Assembly (NCBI GenBank): GCA_017449925.1
Contig: JAFSYO010000146.1
Location: 1 to 62,413 of the forward strand
Reading direction: 5' to 3'
Source: Stomatobaculum sp.
Lineage (GTDB): Bacteria; Bacillota_A; Clostridia; Lachnospirales; Lachnospiraceae
DNA length: 62,413 nt
Part shown: piece after piece, positions 7,353 through 15,458 of the stretch
Layout of the letters: the number at the start of each line of letters is the position of its first letter
Position numbering within the stretch: position 1 is the first letter of the stretch
Position numbers and translations under genes: made by a program
The notes under the pieces: model-generated
What the model was told of the DNA's origin: nothing
What the model saw: the letters and a program-made list of their open reading frames with translations, nothing else
The model's database searches: none

Positions 7353-7525
7353 ACATCACCTCCGGGATTCCGCATAAATGTCCCTTGCTCCATCATACGC
7401 TATGAGGAAATGATTTGCACGGATTTTTGTTCACAATCTTTTCAAAATAAAGTGTTAGAATAACAGAGATTTGTCAGAGTCCCATCAGGGAACTTACTAT
7501 AGAGACCAGAGTGGAGGATATTCAA
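7353..7525. promoter_or_regulatory. Divergent intergenic region between the AEC and tannase-like genes
   Basis: On the plus strand TAGAAT at 7456-7461 is preceded by TGT, giving an extended -10 (TGnTAGAAT) without an obvious -35. GGAGG at 7513-7517 is the ribosome binding site of the next gene. I saw no clear minus-strand promoter or riboswitch. Confidence 0.35.
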
Positions 7526-9331
7526 ATGAAGAGGAAAATGAGCGGAATTGCGGCAGCGGGACTGATCATTTCCGCGGCACTCCTTTTTTCCGCCTGCGGA
7601 GGAAGCAGCACGGGGAATACAGCTGCGGGGAGTACAGCCGCGGAGAGTACAGCCGCGGGAAATGCAGCCGCGGGAACGGGAGCTGTGACTTCCGCCGCTG
7701 CGGAAACAGAAGCGAAAGAAAAATCGCTCCGGACAGAGGTGATCGACGGCCTGCCCATGGTGGATATGACGAAGTGGCAGTATAACGCGGAGGATGACGT
7801 ATACTGGCAGGTGGGGATCCCCTACTGCGCCTCCCCGGCGGACGAGTCTTATGAAACCATGGGGATCTTTGTCCCGGGCGCTTATTTTGAAGGGACAGAG
7901 AACGGAGCCGGCACCTATACCTGTGAAAAGCTTCCTGTGGCAGAATGCGGAAAGTATGTTGCGGATACGGCCCCGATGATCCTTCCGGTCAATACGCCGG
8001 GGTACTCCGCGATGGCTTCCCCCACCGGCTATGAATCATCTTTCGGATACGGGAGCGTCACGGATTATACAAAGGAAGGCATGGTCGTCGTTTTTGCCGG
8101 ATGCCGCGGCCGTGAGCACGGTGCCCCCCTCGGGGTCACGGATCTGAAAGCAGCGGTCCGTTTCGTCAGATACAACAGCGAACTGCTTCCCGGGGACGCG
8201 GAAAGTATATTCTGCTGTGGTATGAGCGGGGGCGGCGCCCAGAGCGCCATTCTCGGGGCAAGCGGAGACAGCGCACTTTATGAGCCCTACCTCAGACAGA
8301 TCGGTGCGGCAATGGACTACAGCGACGCGGTGCAGGGGGTCATGTGCTGGTGCCCCGTCACGAATCTGGACATGGCGGATGAAGCGTACGAATGGAACAT
8401 GGGCATGACCCGCGAAGGGCTGACAGAAGAGGAGCAGCGGTTGTCCGACGGCATGGCAGAGGCCTTTGCCGACTATATCAACCGTCTCGAACTGACGGAT
8501 GGAGAAGGTGAAGCCCTGCGGCTGGAGAAATCCGAAACAGGAATCTGGCAGGCGGGCAGTTATGCCGACTATATGAAGGGCGTCGTGGAGACTTCCCTGA
8601 ATCATTTCCTGGCGGACACATCCTTCCCCTATGACGCAGACAGCAGTAAGAACGCCGGCCCCGGAGGCTTCGGCGGAGATAATATCAGGCGCAGTTCTTC
8701 TGTGAGCGCAGCAGTGAGCATTTCCGGGACCTGTGAAACAGCGGAGGATTATATCGCGGCCCTGAATAGCCCCTTCACCTGGGTGAGCTATGACGCGGGG
8801 ACCGGCACAGTGTCCATCACTTCCATGGCAGATTTCTGCAGAGCGATGAAGCCCGTTTCCAAGGGCCTGGGCGCCTTTGACGCGCTGGACCGCGGCCAGG
8901 GAGAGAATACCCTGTTCGGGTACGGCAGCGGGGAAGGTTCCCACTTCGATCCTGTTCTTGCCGAGCTTTGCGCCGGAACAGAGCATGAGGACGATTTCCG
9001 GAAGGATCTGGAGCAGAAGGATGCTGCGGGAAGCACGGTGAAAACGAGAGTCGATATGTACAACCCGCTCTACTACCTCTGCAGTTTTTATGACGGTTAC
9101 GGCACCAGCGAACCGGCCGGCTACTGGCGGATCCGCTCCGGCATCGAACAGGGGGATACGGCGCTGACGACGGAGACGAATCTGGCTCTGGCGGTCGCCG
9201 CATACGGACCGGGCCACGACGTGGATTTTGAGACTGTCTGGGGTCAGGGACACACCATGGCAGAGCGAACGGGAGAAAGCACAGAGAATTTTATCAGCTG
9301 GGTCAACAAGTGCATGAGTTCCGCGGATTGA
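7526..9331 (+). CDS. Secreted lipoprotein with tannase-like alpha/beta hydrolase domain
   Basis: The 601-residue product begins with a lipoprotein signal (MKRKMSGIAAAGLIISAAL then LLFSAC, Cys24), followed by an Ala/Thr/Ser/Gly-rich linker to about residue 60. The enzyme domain contains the nucleophile elbow GMSGGGA (near residue 236) and a late GQGHTMAE segment (near residue 573) suited to the catalytic His. YVADTAPMILPVNTPGY and AYEWNMGM resemble bacterial tannase/feruloyl-esterase-like proteins. It would act outside the cell on esters of plant phenolics, but the substrate is inferred. The ATG at 7526 is chosen over the upstream GTG because GGAGG sits 8 bp before it. It is transcribed alone. 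Confidence 0.75.
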   Translation: MKRKMSGIAAAGLIISAALLFSACGGSSTGNTAAGSTAAESTAAGNAAAGTGAVTSAAAETEAKEKSLRTEVIDGLPMVDMTKWQYNAEDDVYWQVGIPYCASPADESYETMGIFVPGAYFEGTENGAGTYTCEKLPVAECGKYVADTAPMILPVNTPGYSAMASPTGYESSFGYGSVTDYTKEGMVVVFAGCRGREHGAPLGVTDLKAAVRFVRYNSELLPGDAESIFCCGMSGGGAQSAILGASGDSALYEPYLRQIGAAMDYSDAVQGVMCWCPVTNLDMADEAYEWNMGMTREGLTEEEQRLSDGMAEAFADYINRLELTDGEGEALRLEKSETGIWQAGSYADYMKGVVETSLNHFLADTSFPYDADSSKNAGPGGFGGDNIRRSSSVSAAVSISGTCETAEDYIAALNSPFTWVSYDAGTGTVSITSMADFCRAMKPVSKGLGAFDALDRGQGENTLFGYGSGEGSHFDPVLAELCAGTEHEDDFRKDLEQKDAAGSTVKTRVDMYNPLYYLCSFYDGYGTSEPAGYWRIRSGIEQGDTALTTETNLALAVAAYGPGHDVDFETVWGQGHTMAERTGESTENFISWVNKCMSSAD

Positions 9332-9377
9332 ATTGCATGAACTCCGGAGAATAATACGACGGACAAAATTTTTGGTA

Positions 9378-9442
9378 TAGACAAGGAAGCGTTTCAGTTG
9401 TATTATTTTTTGCGGTACTTTGGGCCTGCCGAAAGGGGGCCC
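9378..9442 (+). promoter_or_regulatory. Promoter and short hairpin leader of the uracil permease gene
   Basis: TAGACA (9378-9383) and TATTAT (9401-9406) are 17 bp apart. The transcript leader of about 60 nt holds a small hairpin with arms GGGCC (9422-9426) and GGCCC (9438-9442), ending 19 nt before the AGGGGG ribosome binding site. It is too short to be a full PyrR or purine riboswitch element. It may be a weak attenuator; I cannot assign a class. Confidence 0.5.
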
Positions 9443-9472
9443 TTGTAGAATGTCAAAAAACAGGGGGTTCTG

Positions 9473-10852
9473 ATGGGCGATAATATTCAGATGAAGACAG
9501 ACGCAATTTATGATGCGCGGTCACTGGGAACGCCGAAAATGCTTCTTCTTGGGCTGCAGCATATGTTTGCGATGTTCGGGGCTACGGTCCTGGTTCCGAT
9601 CCTGGTCAACAGCTATTTCCACGGGGAAGGTCTTTCCGTCCAGGTAACGCTGTTCATGGCCGGTCTCGGCACATTGTTTTTCCACATGGTTTCCAAGAAA
9701 AAGGTTCCGGCTTTCCTCGGTTCGTCCTTTGCGTTCCTGGGCGGATTCGCGACGGTGGCTGAACTGAATACCGGCATTTACGCGAACATGACATACGGGG
9801 AGAAGCTTCCCTACGCCTGCGGCGGCATTGTGGTGGCCGGTCTTCTTTACCTGGTCCTTTCCTTGGTTATCCGTCTGCTGGGAGTGAAGAGGGTCATGCG
9901 TTTCCTGCCTCCGGTGGTCACAGGCCCCATTATCATCTGCATCGGACTTTCCCTGGCAGGTTCTGCCATCGGAAATGCCAGCACCAACTGGTTCCTGGCT
10001 CTGATCGCCCTGGCGACGATCATCGTCTTCAACGTCTGGGGAAAAGGGATCTTTAAGATCATCCCGATCCTGATGGGCGTTGTGATTTCCTATGCAGTGG
10101 CAGTTGTCATGATGGTGACGGGAATCTCCAATCCGGACGGCTCCGCCATTCTGGATTTCTCCAATGTGGCAAGTGCCAGCCTGATCGGCCTTCCGCCTTT
10201 CCAGATCTGCAAGTTCGATATCACCGCGATCCTTGTCATGGCGCCGATCTCCGTGGCGACTATGATGGAGCACATCGGCGACATGTCCGCCATTTCCGCG
10301 ACTGTGGGAGCCAACTTCATTGAAGATCCGGGCCTGCACCGCACACTGGTCGGAGACGGTCTGGCCACAGCGATGTCCGCGGCCTTCGGCGGCCCGGCAA
10401 ACACCACCTACGGCGAGAACACAGGCGTTCTGGAGCTTTCCAGAGTGTTCGACCCCAGGGTCATCCGCCTCGCGGCGCTCTATGCAATTATTCTGTCCTT
10501 CGTGCCGAAGTTCGCCCAGGTCATCACTTCCCTGCCGGCTTCCATCATCGGCGGCATCAGCTTCATCCTCTACGGTATGATCTCTGCCATCGGTATCCGG
10601 AACGTCGTGGAGAACAAGGTCGATTTTGCCAACAGCAGAAACCTGATCATCGCGGCGGTCATCCTGGTCTGCGGCCTCGGCTTTACGAACGGACTTACCT
10701 TTGAGGTGGGCGGGACTTCCATCACTCTGACAAGTCTTGCGATCGCCTCCCTGGCCGGCGTGGTCCTGAATGCCGTCCTGCCCGGAAATGATTACCACTT
10801 CGGCGTCAATCCCCGCGGCGACGCTATGCGGGGCGTGTCCCTGAAGAAGTAA
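9473..10852 (+). CDS. Uracil/xanthine permease, NCS2 family
   Basis: The 459-residue product has the 14-helix pattern of UraA-type symporters. LLLGLQHMFAMFGATVLVP lies near residues 24-42, VPAFLGSSFAF in the first half, and the substrate-binding segments EHIGDM and GGPANTTYGENTGVL in the second half. The TTYGENTG signature favours uracil rather than xanthine. It takes up nucleobase with protons across the membrane. The start has AGGGGG 5 bp upstream. It stands alone with its own promoter. Confidence 0.92.
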   Translation: MGDNIQMKTDAIYDARSLGTPKMLLLGLQHMFAMFGATVLVPILVNSYFHGEGLSVQVTLFMAGLGTLFFHMVSKKKVPAFLGSSFAFLGGFATVAELNTGIYANMTYGEKLPYACGGIVVAGLLYLVLSLVIRLLGVKRVMRFLPPVVTGPIIICIGLSLAGSAIGNASTNWFLALIALATIIVFNVWGKGIFKIIPILMGVVISYAVAVVMMVTGISNPDGSAILDFSNVASASLIGLPPFQICKFDITAILVMAPISVATMMEHIGDMSAISATVGANFIEDPGLHRTLVGDGLATAMSAAFGGPANTTYGENTGVLELSRVFDPRVIRLAALYAIILSFVPKFAQVITSLPASIIGGISFILYGMISAIGIRNVVENKVDFANSRNLIIAAVILVCGLGFTNGLTFEVGGTSITLTSLAIASLAGVVLNAVLPGNDYHFGVNPRGDAMRGVSLKK

Positions 10853-10983
10853 AGATCGGATCCCTCCTGGAGATCCGGTGCTTTTCAGAATAACTTTGAC
10901 AGCGATGCTGACACCATGTAAAATAATAACAATTTGCTGGACAGTCACGTTTATCTGTTTTAAAAAAAGGAGATCACAGGATT

Positions 10984-11220
10984 ATGGATGAGAAGAAACC
11001 CAAAGTCACTACTGACATGCTGATCGGTGATATCATCAAAAAGTATCCGGACGCCGCTTTCGCTCTGATGCAGTGCGGCATGGGATGCATCGGATGCCCC
11101 GCCTCCCAGGGTGAGTCTCTGGAGCAGGCAGCCATGGTCCACGGCATGAAGGCTGACGAAGTCTGCGAGTACGTGAACGAGTACCTGGAGCTTCAGCAGT
11201 ACGACCAGGCAACTGAGTAA
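10984..11220 (+). CDS. DUF1858 redox-disulfide domain protein
   Basis: The 78-residue product matches the small DUF1858 family, often found beside or fused to hybrid-cluster (prismane) proteins. It has the helical VTTDMLIGDIIKKYPD segment and the Cys motif CGMGCIGCPASQGE around residues 31-44. Three cysteines suggest a redox disulfide or metal site. Its partner is not nearby. AAGGAGAT precedes the ATG. A strong terminator follows, so it is probably a monocistron. Confidence 0.88.
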   Translation: MDEKKPKVTTDMLIGDIIKKYPDAAFALMQCGMGCIGCPASQGESLEQAAMVHGMKADEVCEYVNEYLELQQYDQATE

Positions 11221-11244
11221 AGTAATATTGATCTGATGTAAAAA

Positions 11245-11284
11245 AAGCCGCCGCGCTGAGTTATCAGTGCAGCGGCTTTCTTAC
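11245..11284 (+). terminator. Rho-independent terminator after the DUF1858 gene
   Basis: AAGCCGC with further pairing to GCTGA, a GTTA loop, then TCAG and GCGGCTT form a long stem, followed by TCTT. A-runs on the left would let it also act on the opposite strand. Confidence 0.8.
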
Positions 11285-11294
11285 TTGTGGAAGC

Positions 11295-11463
11295 AGAAAG
11301 GACGCGTACCCGAAGGACTACTCGTTCCTGTAGGAGAGTTTCACGAGCAGCGCGGCGCCGCGACGGCGACCCAACGGTCTCATGGAGCCCAAAGCGGCGT
11401 CCGGATCGCTGCGAAGTGAAACCGACAGAGGGAACGTTGTCCTGAGGGAACGCGTCCTTCTGT
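11295..11463. repeat. Large imperfect palindrome (about 70-bp arms) in the DUF1858-MATE gap
   Basis: The left arm begins AGAAAGGACGCGT and the right arm ends ACGCGTCCTTCT. Further matched blocks inside are CGTTCC with GGAACG, GTTTCAC with GTGAAAC, and GCAGCG with CGCTGC. Together they give an extended cruciform or RNA stem with a GC-rich centre. It starts beyond the DUF1858 terminator and ends before the MATE stop codon at 11485. No protein-like reading frame was credible. It may be a repeated palindromic element or a structured RNA. Confidence 0.6.
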
Positions 11464-11484
11464 TTTCTCAAAAGGCGGCCGCAA

Positions 11485-12843
11485 TTACACCTCTTCCTTC
11501 CCCAGCTTCAGGTAGACGGTCAGCATCATGGTAGTGAAGCTGGCCATTCCGCCCAGGGCATTGGAGATGGGCTCGGCCATGTAGACGCCCCGGGCGCCGA
11601 GGCCGCCGATGCGGGGCAGAAGGAGCGTGAGGGGAACCACTAGCACTGCTTTCCGGAACAGCGAAAAGAAGATCGCGCGGTATTTCATGTTCAGAGATTT
11701 AAAGACGCTCTGGGCGCAGTACTGGAACACCTGGAAAATAAAGGCGAAGAAATAGATGTGAAGTGCGGGCACCGCCTCCGAGATCAGCTCCGGGTCAGAG
11801 GTAAAGATGCGGATGAAAAACTCCGGAAAGGCGAGGATCATGAGCCAGGAGAGGACTGTGTAGGCTACGCCCAGCCGGCAGATGATACGGATGGCCTCTT
11901 TCAGACGTCCGGGCCTGCGGGCGCCGTAATTGTAGCTCAGGACAGGACCGGCTCCGTTGGAAACGGAGAGAAGCGGGACATCCATGATCTGGCGCACGGA
12001 GGAAACGATGGTGTAGACGGAAACTGCGATATCGCCCCCGTATTCCGACAGCACATGGTTACAGACGACTGCCACCAGGGAATTGGTGAACTGCATGACA
12101 AAATTGGAGAAGCCGAGTCCCGTGATATCAGCGGTCAGCCGGAGATCTACTTCCCGCGGTTTCAGTAGCTTCAACTTCAGCTCAGCCTGGTCGGAGAAGA
12201 GGAAGTGAAGAGCGGAGAGCATGGAAAGGACTTGGGAGATCACCGTGGCAAATGCCGCGCCCCTGATCCCGAGGCCCAGTCCGAATATCATCACGGGATC
12301 CAGGATTATGTTGGAGACGGCGCCGATGAAGACTGTCTGCATGCCTTTCTTTGCAAAACCCTGCGCATTGATGTAAGGATTCAGTCCTGTCGCGAGCATG
12401 TATGGTATGGTTCCGGCGGCATAGATCTGAAGGTAGGAATAGGCGTAGGGAAGGGTCTCGTCAGAAGCGCCGAAAAGGCGAAGCATAGGAACTGCCAGAA
12501 GATATGCTGCGGCGGTGAGCAGGATGCCGAAGGAAAGGAGCATGAAAAAGGCGGTGTTCATCACCTTGGCAGCAGCTTCTTTGCTGCCCCGGCCCCGTTC
12601 CATGGCACAGAGGGGAGAACCGCCAAACCCATAGAGATTTGCGAAGGCGGTTACCAGCATGACCACAGGAAAACAAAGCCCTACACCTCCCAGGGCGAGA
12701 GTTCCCGTCCCGGGGATACGGCCGATGTACATTCTGTCTACGATGCTGTAAAGAAGACTCAGGATCTGGGCGGCCAGCATGGGCAGTGCAGCCTGCATGA
12801 CGTTCGAACGAACAGTTCCGTGGTCAAAATCTATTTGATTCAT
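11485..12843 (-). CDS. MATE-family efflux transporter
   Basis: The 452-residue product has twelve predicted membrane helices in two halves. The N-terminal half starts with MQAALPMLAAQILSLLYSIVDRMYIGR, and GLGIRGAAFATVISQVLS near residue 193 is typical of MATE exporters. These use sodium or proton gradients to expel cationic drugs or metabolites. The start codon at 12843 follows a perfect 12-bp hairpin in the leader and has no strong Shine-Dalgarno, so translation may be controlled. No regulator is adjacent. Substrate unknown. Confidence 0.92.
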   Translation of the reverse strand: MNQIDFDHGTVRSNVMQAALPMLAAQILSLLYSIVDRMYIGRIPGTGTLALGGVGLCFPVVMLVTAFANLYGFGGSPLCAMERGRGSKEAAAKVMNTAFFMLLSFGILLTAAAYLLAVPMLRLFGASDETLPYAYSYLQIYAAGTIPYMLATGLNPYINAQGFAKKGMQTVFIGAVSNIILDPVMIFGLGLGIRGAAFATVISQVLSMLSALHFLFSDQAELKLKLLKPREVDLRLTADITGLGFSNFVMQFTNSLVAVVCNHVLSEYGGDIAVSVYTIVSSVRQIMDVPLLSVSNGAGPVLSYNYGARRPGRLKEAIRIICRLGVAYTVLSWLMILAFPEFFIRIFTSDPELISEAVPALHIYFFAFIFQVFQYCAQSVFKSLNMKYRAIFFSLFRKAVLVVPLTLLLPRIGGLGARGVYMAEPISNALGGMASFTTMMLTVYLKLGKEEV

Positions 12844-12858
12844 ACTTTTGAAAGGGTT

Positions 12859-12888
12859 GAGGCGTTCTGCCTGGGAGCAGAACGCCTC
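12859..12888 (-). promoter_or_regulatory. Perfect 12-bp hairpin in the MATE gene leader
   Basis: GAGGCGTTCTGC (12859-12870) and GCAGAACGCCTC (12877-12888) pair perfectly around a 6-nt loop, ending 15 nt before the MATE start codon. CCCTTT flanks it on both sides of the minus strand. It lacks a proper T-run, so it is more likely an RNA control element than a terminator. Confidence 0.55.
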
Positions 12889-12907
12889 GATAAAGGGTGG
12901 GTATGAG

Positions 12908-12942
12908 AGTTAAAGAGGTTATCCTTAACTGAATTTACTATA
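12908..12942 (-). promoter_or_regulatory. Candidate MATE promoter with inverted repeat
   Basis: On the minus strand TATAGT (12942-12937) could be a -10 box. Immediately downstream lies an inverted repeat (AGTTAAAGAGG and CCTTAACT, 12908-12930), which might be an operator or the first hairpin of the mRNA. The -35 is weak. The rest of the 12943-13028 gap is AT-rich and holds a 10-bp palindrome TTGTATACAA at 13015-13024. Confidence 0.35.
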
Positions 12943-13028
12943 CCACAGTTCTATGAGTAAAGTCCATATATATTTGTGAAATATCGAAAGAAAAGTGTAA
13001 GATTTAGAAATCAATTGTATACAAATTA

Positions 13029-13780
13029 TCAGGGTGCTGACGGTGCTTTCTGCTCAGCATAATAACCTTCGATGGTATTGAACAGGACATTGAAACCGCG
13101 GATCACGCTGATGCGGACGGCTCTTTCTCCTTTGACATTGAGGTCGCCGTGATGGGCTCGCTCTGAGTTCCGAACTTCGCAGAGCTGTACAGCGTCTTTC
13201 CGGAAGAAACGCCGGCAACCGTGACGCGGCCGGTGGTGGAGACATTCTGACCGGCTTCGGGGGCGAAGACAATGGTCATGCTCTGGTAATCTTTGTCAAA
13301 CTGGAAAACCTCTGTGGCAAGATGACTGACGCTTCCCATATAGCGGACGCCGTCGTTCCAGGTGAGGCCGCTGGAAGTCTCAGCAGTATCATAAAACTCA
13401 ATGTAGCCGGATTCGGCGGGTTCGGTGTGAAGGAGGTCTGCGGTAAGAAGTCCGCTGACCTCACTGGCGCCTTCAATTTTGGTCTGGACAATGCCGTCCA
13501 CGACCCACTGCCCGTTGCTGTTCAGCTGATACCCGTCGACCGTCGTATCTGCGAGCATGTTTCCGTCAGCGTCGAAGTAATAGCATTCAGAGACTCTGTC
13601 GTGATTGCCGTCGATCCAGGCCCACTGGTCCTTCAGCCATCCTTCCTTTACACCGCGTCCGGTGTAGTCGTAATGCCATACACCGTCCACCAACTTCCAT
13701 ACTCCTGCAAAAGCCGGGATAGTCATGCAGACGCCGAGAACACAAGCGAGAGCTGCACCGAACAAATGCTTCATTTTCAT
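13029..13780 (-). pseudogene. Secreted choline-binding-repeat/NPCBM-like protein, frameshifted near its C-terminus
   Basis: The intact frame from 13780 to 13103 encodes 225 residues: a signal peptide (ALACVLGVCMTIPAFA), then glucan/choline-binding-type repeats (WKLVDGVWHYDYTG, YYFDADGNMLADT, YQLNSNGQWV), then an NPCBM-like carbohydrate-binding domain (SGKTLYSSAKFG). After SEPIT the frame reads nonsense and stops. Restoring one G near 13150 gives GDLNVKGERAVRISVIRG and a natural end GYYAEQKAPSAP with a stop at 13031-13029, exactly what the domain should have. The lesion removes the last strands. It may be a true mutation, phase variation in a G-run, or a sequencing error. A good promoter lies upstream. 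Confidence 0.7.
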
Positions 13781-13821
13781 ATTTTTTCTCCCTTCTGATT
13801 GCTTGAAAACCGTTCGTTCTC

Positions 13822-13850
13822 ATTATAAATTCAGATTATGTAAAATTCAA
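13822..13850 (-). promoter_or_regulatory. Promoter of the secreted repeat-protein gene
   Basis: On the minus strand TTGAAT (13850-13845), 17 bp, and TATAAT (13827-13822). The start codon at 13780 follows with AGAAGGGAG as ribosome binding site. Confidence 0.7.
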
Positions 13851-13924
13851 CAGTTCTTGGTGTATACTGAAAGAAAACGGACTGCGGTGCCGCAGGGACA
13901 CTGCTTATGTGGGAGGTCGTCCGC

Positions 13925-15106
13925 ATGAATCATACAGAACTGGACAAAGTGCTTCATTTTTACATCCGCCATTACGATGAGATCCGGAGAAGAGAAGATT
14001 ATAAATGGGAGGCGGCTTCCGCCTGGCAGGCTGCGGCGCCCATGAAAGCTGCTTCTTTTCCAGAGGCTTTGCGCGCCGGTCTGAAAAAAACAGGGAATCT
14101 GCTGGATTCAGGATACTACTATCCGAAGACCGCGCTTTTTATGATGCTGTCCAGGGATCCGGAAGCAGTGGAATACATGTTTGAAGATCTGTTCTGTGAG
14201 AAGGATGATGTGTTCGACCGGATCGCGGTCTTCATGATGAAAGCCGGGGCGCTGCGGAAAAAATGGTTCACCCAGGAGGAACTGCCCGGGGACGACCAGG
14301 ATGAACACGCCGTGTCCGTTTATCTTTCTTTTGAAATGCCGGAGAAATACTATATTTACAAATACAGCGTGTTCCGCGCAGCTGCACTCCTTCTGGATCA
14401 CAGCTATGTGCCCCAGCGGAAGGATCCGAGAAATCTTCCGGAATATTTCCGCTTCTGCGATATGGTGCGGAAAGAAGTGCTGGCCTCGGAGGAACTTCTG
14501 AAGCTGGAACAGGCGCGCAGAGAGGCTTTTCCCGGCGCGGACCCGGAATATCGTCTACTGACAGAGGATCTTCTGATCTGTGCCGCGACGTATTACGCGA
14601 AACCTGAGCTGTTCGAGGAGGACGGAACAGCAGAAAAAGCAGAGCGGTTCCGTCTGGCCCCGGTGAAAAAGTCAGTGCCGCTGGAAGCAGTGCCGTTTTA
14701 CGATCCTGTGGAGATCGCACGGTACGAGGAGCAGCTGCGGGAAGCTGCCCTGAAGTTCATTGTCTCCCAGGAAAGGCTCCGGGTAAGGGAATACCGTCTG
14801 CCGGCAAGAAAACAGCCGGAGGCTCTCGGCACCGGGAGAGCCATGGGGGAGGGCTACGATGTTCTTTCTTACGACCGGAGAGGAGAGACGATTTTTATCT
14901 CAGTGAAAGCCACCGCCGGACAGGAGAGCGAAGCTTTCCGGATCACGGAGGCGGAAAGAAGAAAGAGCGCCGCAGATCCGGATCACTACCGTCTGTACCG
15001 TGTCTACGGATTCCGCATGGAGGAGGGCAGCGGGCGGTACAGCATTTACCGCGGCGACCTCAGCGCCTTCTGCCTGAATACTGAGCGTTATCTTGTCATG
15101 TTCTGA
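13925..15106 (+). CDS. Protein with McrB-type N-terminal domain and C-terminal DUF3883 domain
   Basis: The 393-residue product is not a standard housekeeping protein. Residues about 15-150 (YKWEAASAW, LLDSGYYYPKTALFMML, LFCEKDDVFDRI, AVSVYLSFEMPEKYYIYKY) look like the helical domain at the N-terminus of many clostridial McrB-like AAA restriction proteins. Residues about 290-393 match DUF3883 (NO VEIN C-terminal type): GEGYDVLSYDRRGE, IFISVKAT, ERRKSAADPDHYRLYRVY, with a nuclease-like E/K pattern. No AAA GTPase motif is present and no McrC partner is near. GGGAGG lies 8 bp before the chosen ATG at 13925; an in-frame ATG at 13907 is less likely. A role in nucleic-acid recognition or defence is inference. 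Confidence 0.65.
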   Translation: MNHTELDKVLHFYIRHYDEIRRREDYKWEAASAWQAAAPMKAASFPEALRAGLKKTGNLLDSGYYYPKTALFMMLSRDPEAVEYMFEDLFCEKDDVFDRIAVFMMKAGALRKKWFTQEELPGDDQDEHAVSVYLSFEMPEKYYIYKYSVFRAAALLLDHSYVPQRKDPRNLPEYFRFCDMVRKEVLASEELLKLEQARREAFPGADPEYRLLTEDLLICAATYYAKPELFEEDGTAEKAERFRLAPVKKSVPLEAVPFYDPVEIARYEEQLREAALKFIVSQERLRVREYRLPARKQPEALGTGRAMGEGYDVLSYDRRGETIFISVKATAGQESEAFRITEAERRKSAADPDHYRLYRVYGFRMEEGSGRYSIYRGDLSAFCLNTERYLVMF

Positions 15107-15184
15107 CGGAAACTGCCTTGAAGGAGAGAAGGTTTTCTGATAGACTTGAAACCACAGTAGCTCATCTCATAAAGGAGGACCATT

Positions 15185-15346
15185 ATGGCAAAGTATGTGT
15201 GCAAGACCTGCGGTTATGTCTATGATGAGGAGAAGGGTGACGAGGAGTACGGCATTGCTCCCGGAACATTATTCGCTGACCTTCCCGATGATTTTGAATG
15301 TCCGCTCTGCGGCGACGGCAAGGAAGAGTTCGAGATTGAGGAATAA
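15185..15346 (+). CDS. Rubredoxin
   Basis: This 53-residue gene is shorter than most gene-calling cutoffs. The product has the two rubredoxin knuckles CKTCGY (residues 6-11) and CPLCG (residues 39-43) that bind one iron through four cysteines, with the usual [18 protein letters not shown] segment between. It carries one electron in the cytosol, typically to oxygen- or peroxide-detoxifying enzymes in anaerobes. AGGAGG precedes the ATG at 15185 by 7 bp. No obvious redox partner is adjacent; the DUF1858 gene lies 4 kb upstream. Confidence 0.95.
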   Translation: MAKYVCKTCGYVYDEEKGDEEYGIAPGTLFADLPDDFECPLCGDGKEEFEIEE

Positions 15347-15369
15347 ACGCTGATTCGTATCTGATAACT

Positions 15370-15411
15370 GCCGGCAGGGCCGGTGTATCGGAAAGGGGTT
15401 CCGCTGCCGGC
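15370..15411 (+). terminator. GC-rich hairpin after rubredoxin
   Basis: GCCGGCAG (15370-15377) pairs with CTGCCGGC (15404-15411) around a 26-nt loop, followed by CTCTTTCT. It may terminate the rubredoxin transcript, although the T-run is poor. Confidence 0.45.
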
Positions 15412-15458
15412 GGGGCCTCTTTCTCCGTGTACGGAAACTGCCGGGAAAGGATACAACT

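Noticed and set aside
9407..9472. PyrR attenuator or purine riboswitch before the uracil permease
   Set aside because: The leader is only about 60 nt with one small hairpin and none of the conserved loop sequences.
11193..11471. 92-codon minus-strand frame over the large palindrome
   Set aside because: Composition follows the palindrome, no ribosome binding site, overlaps a terminator.
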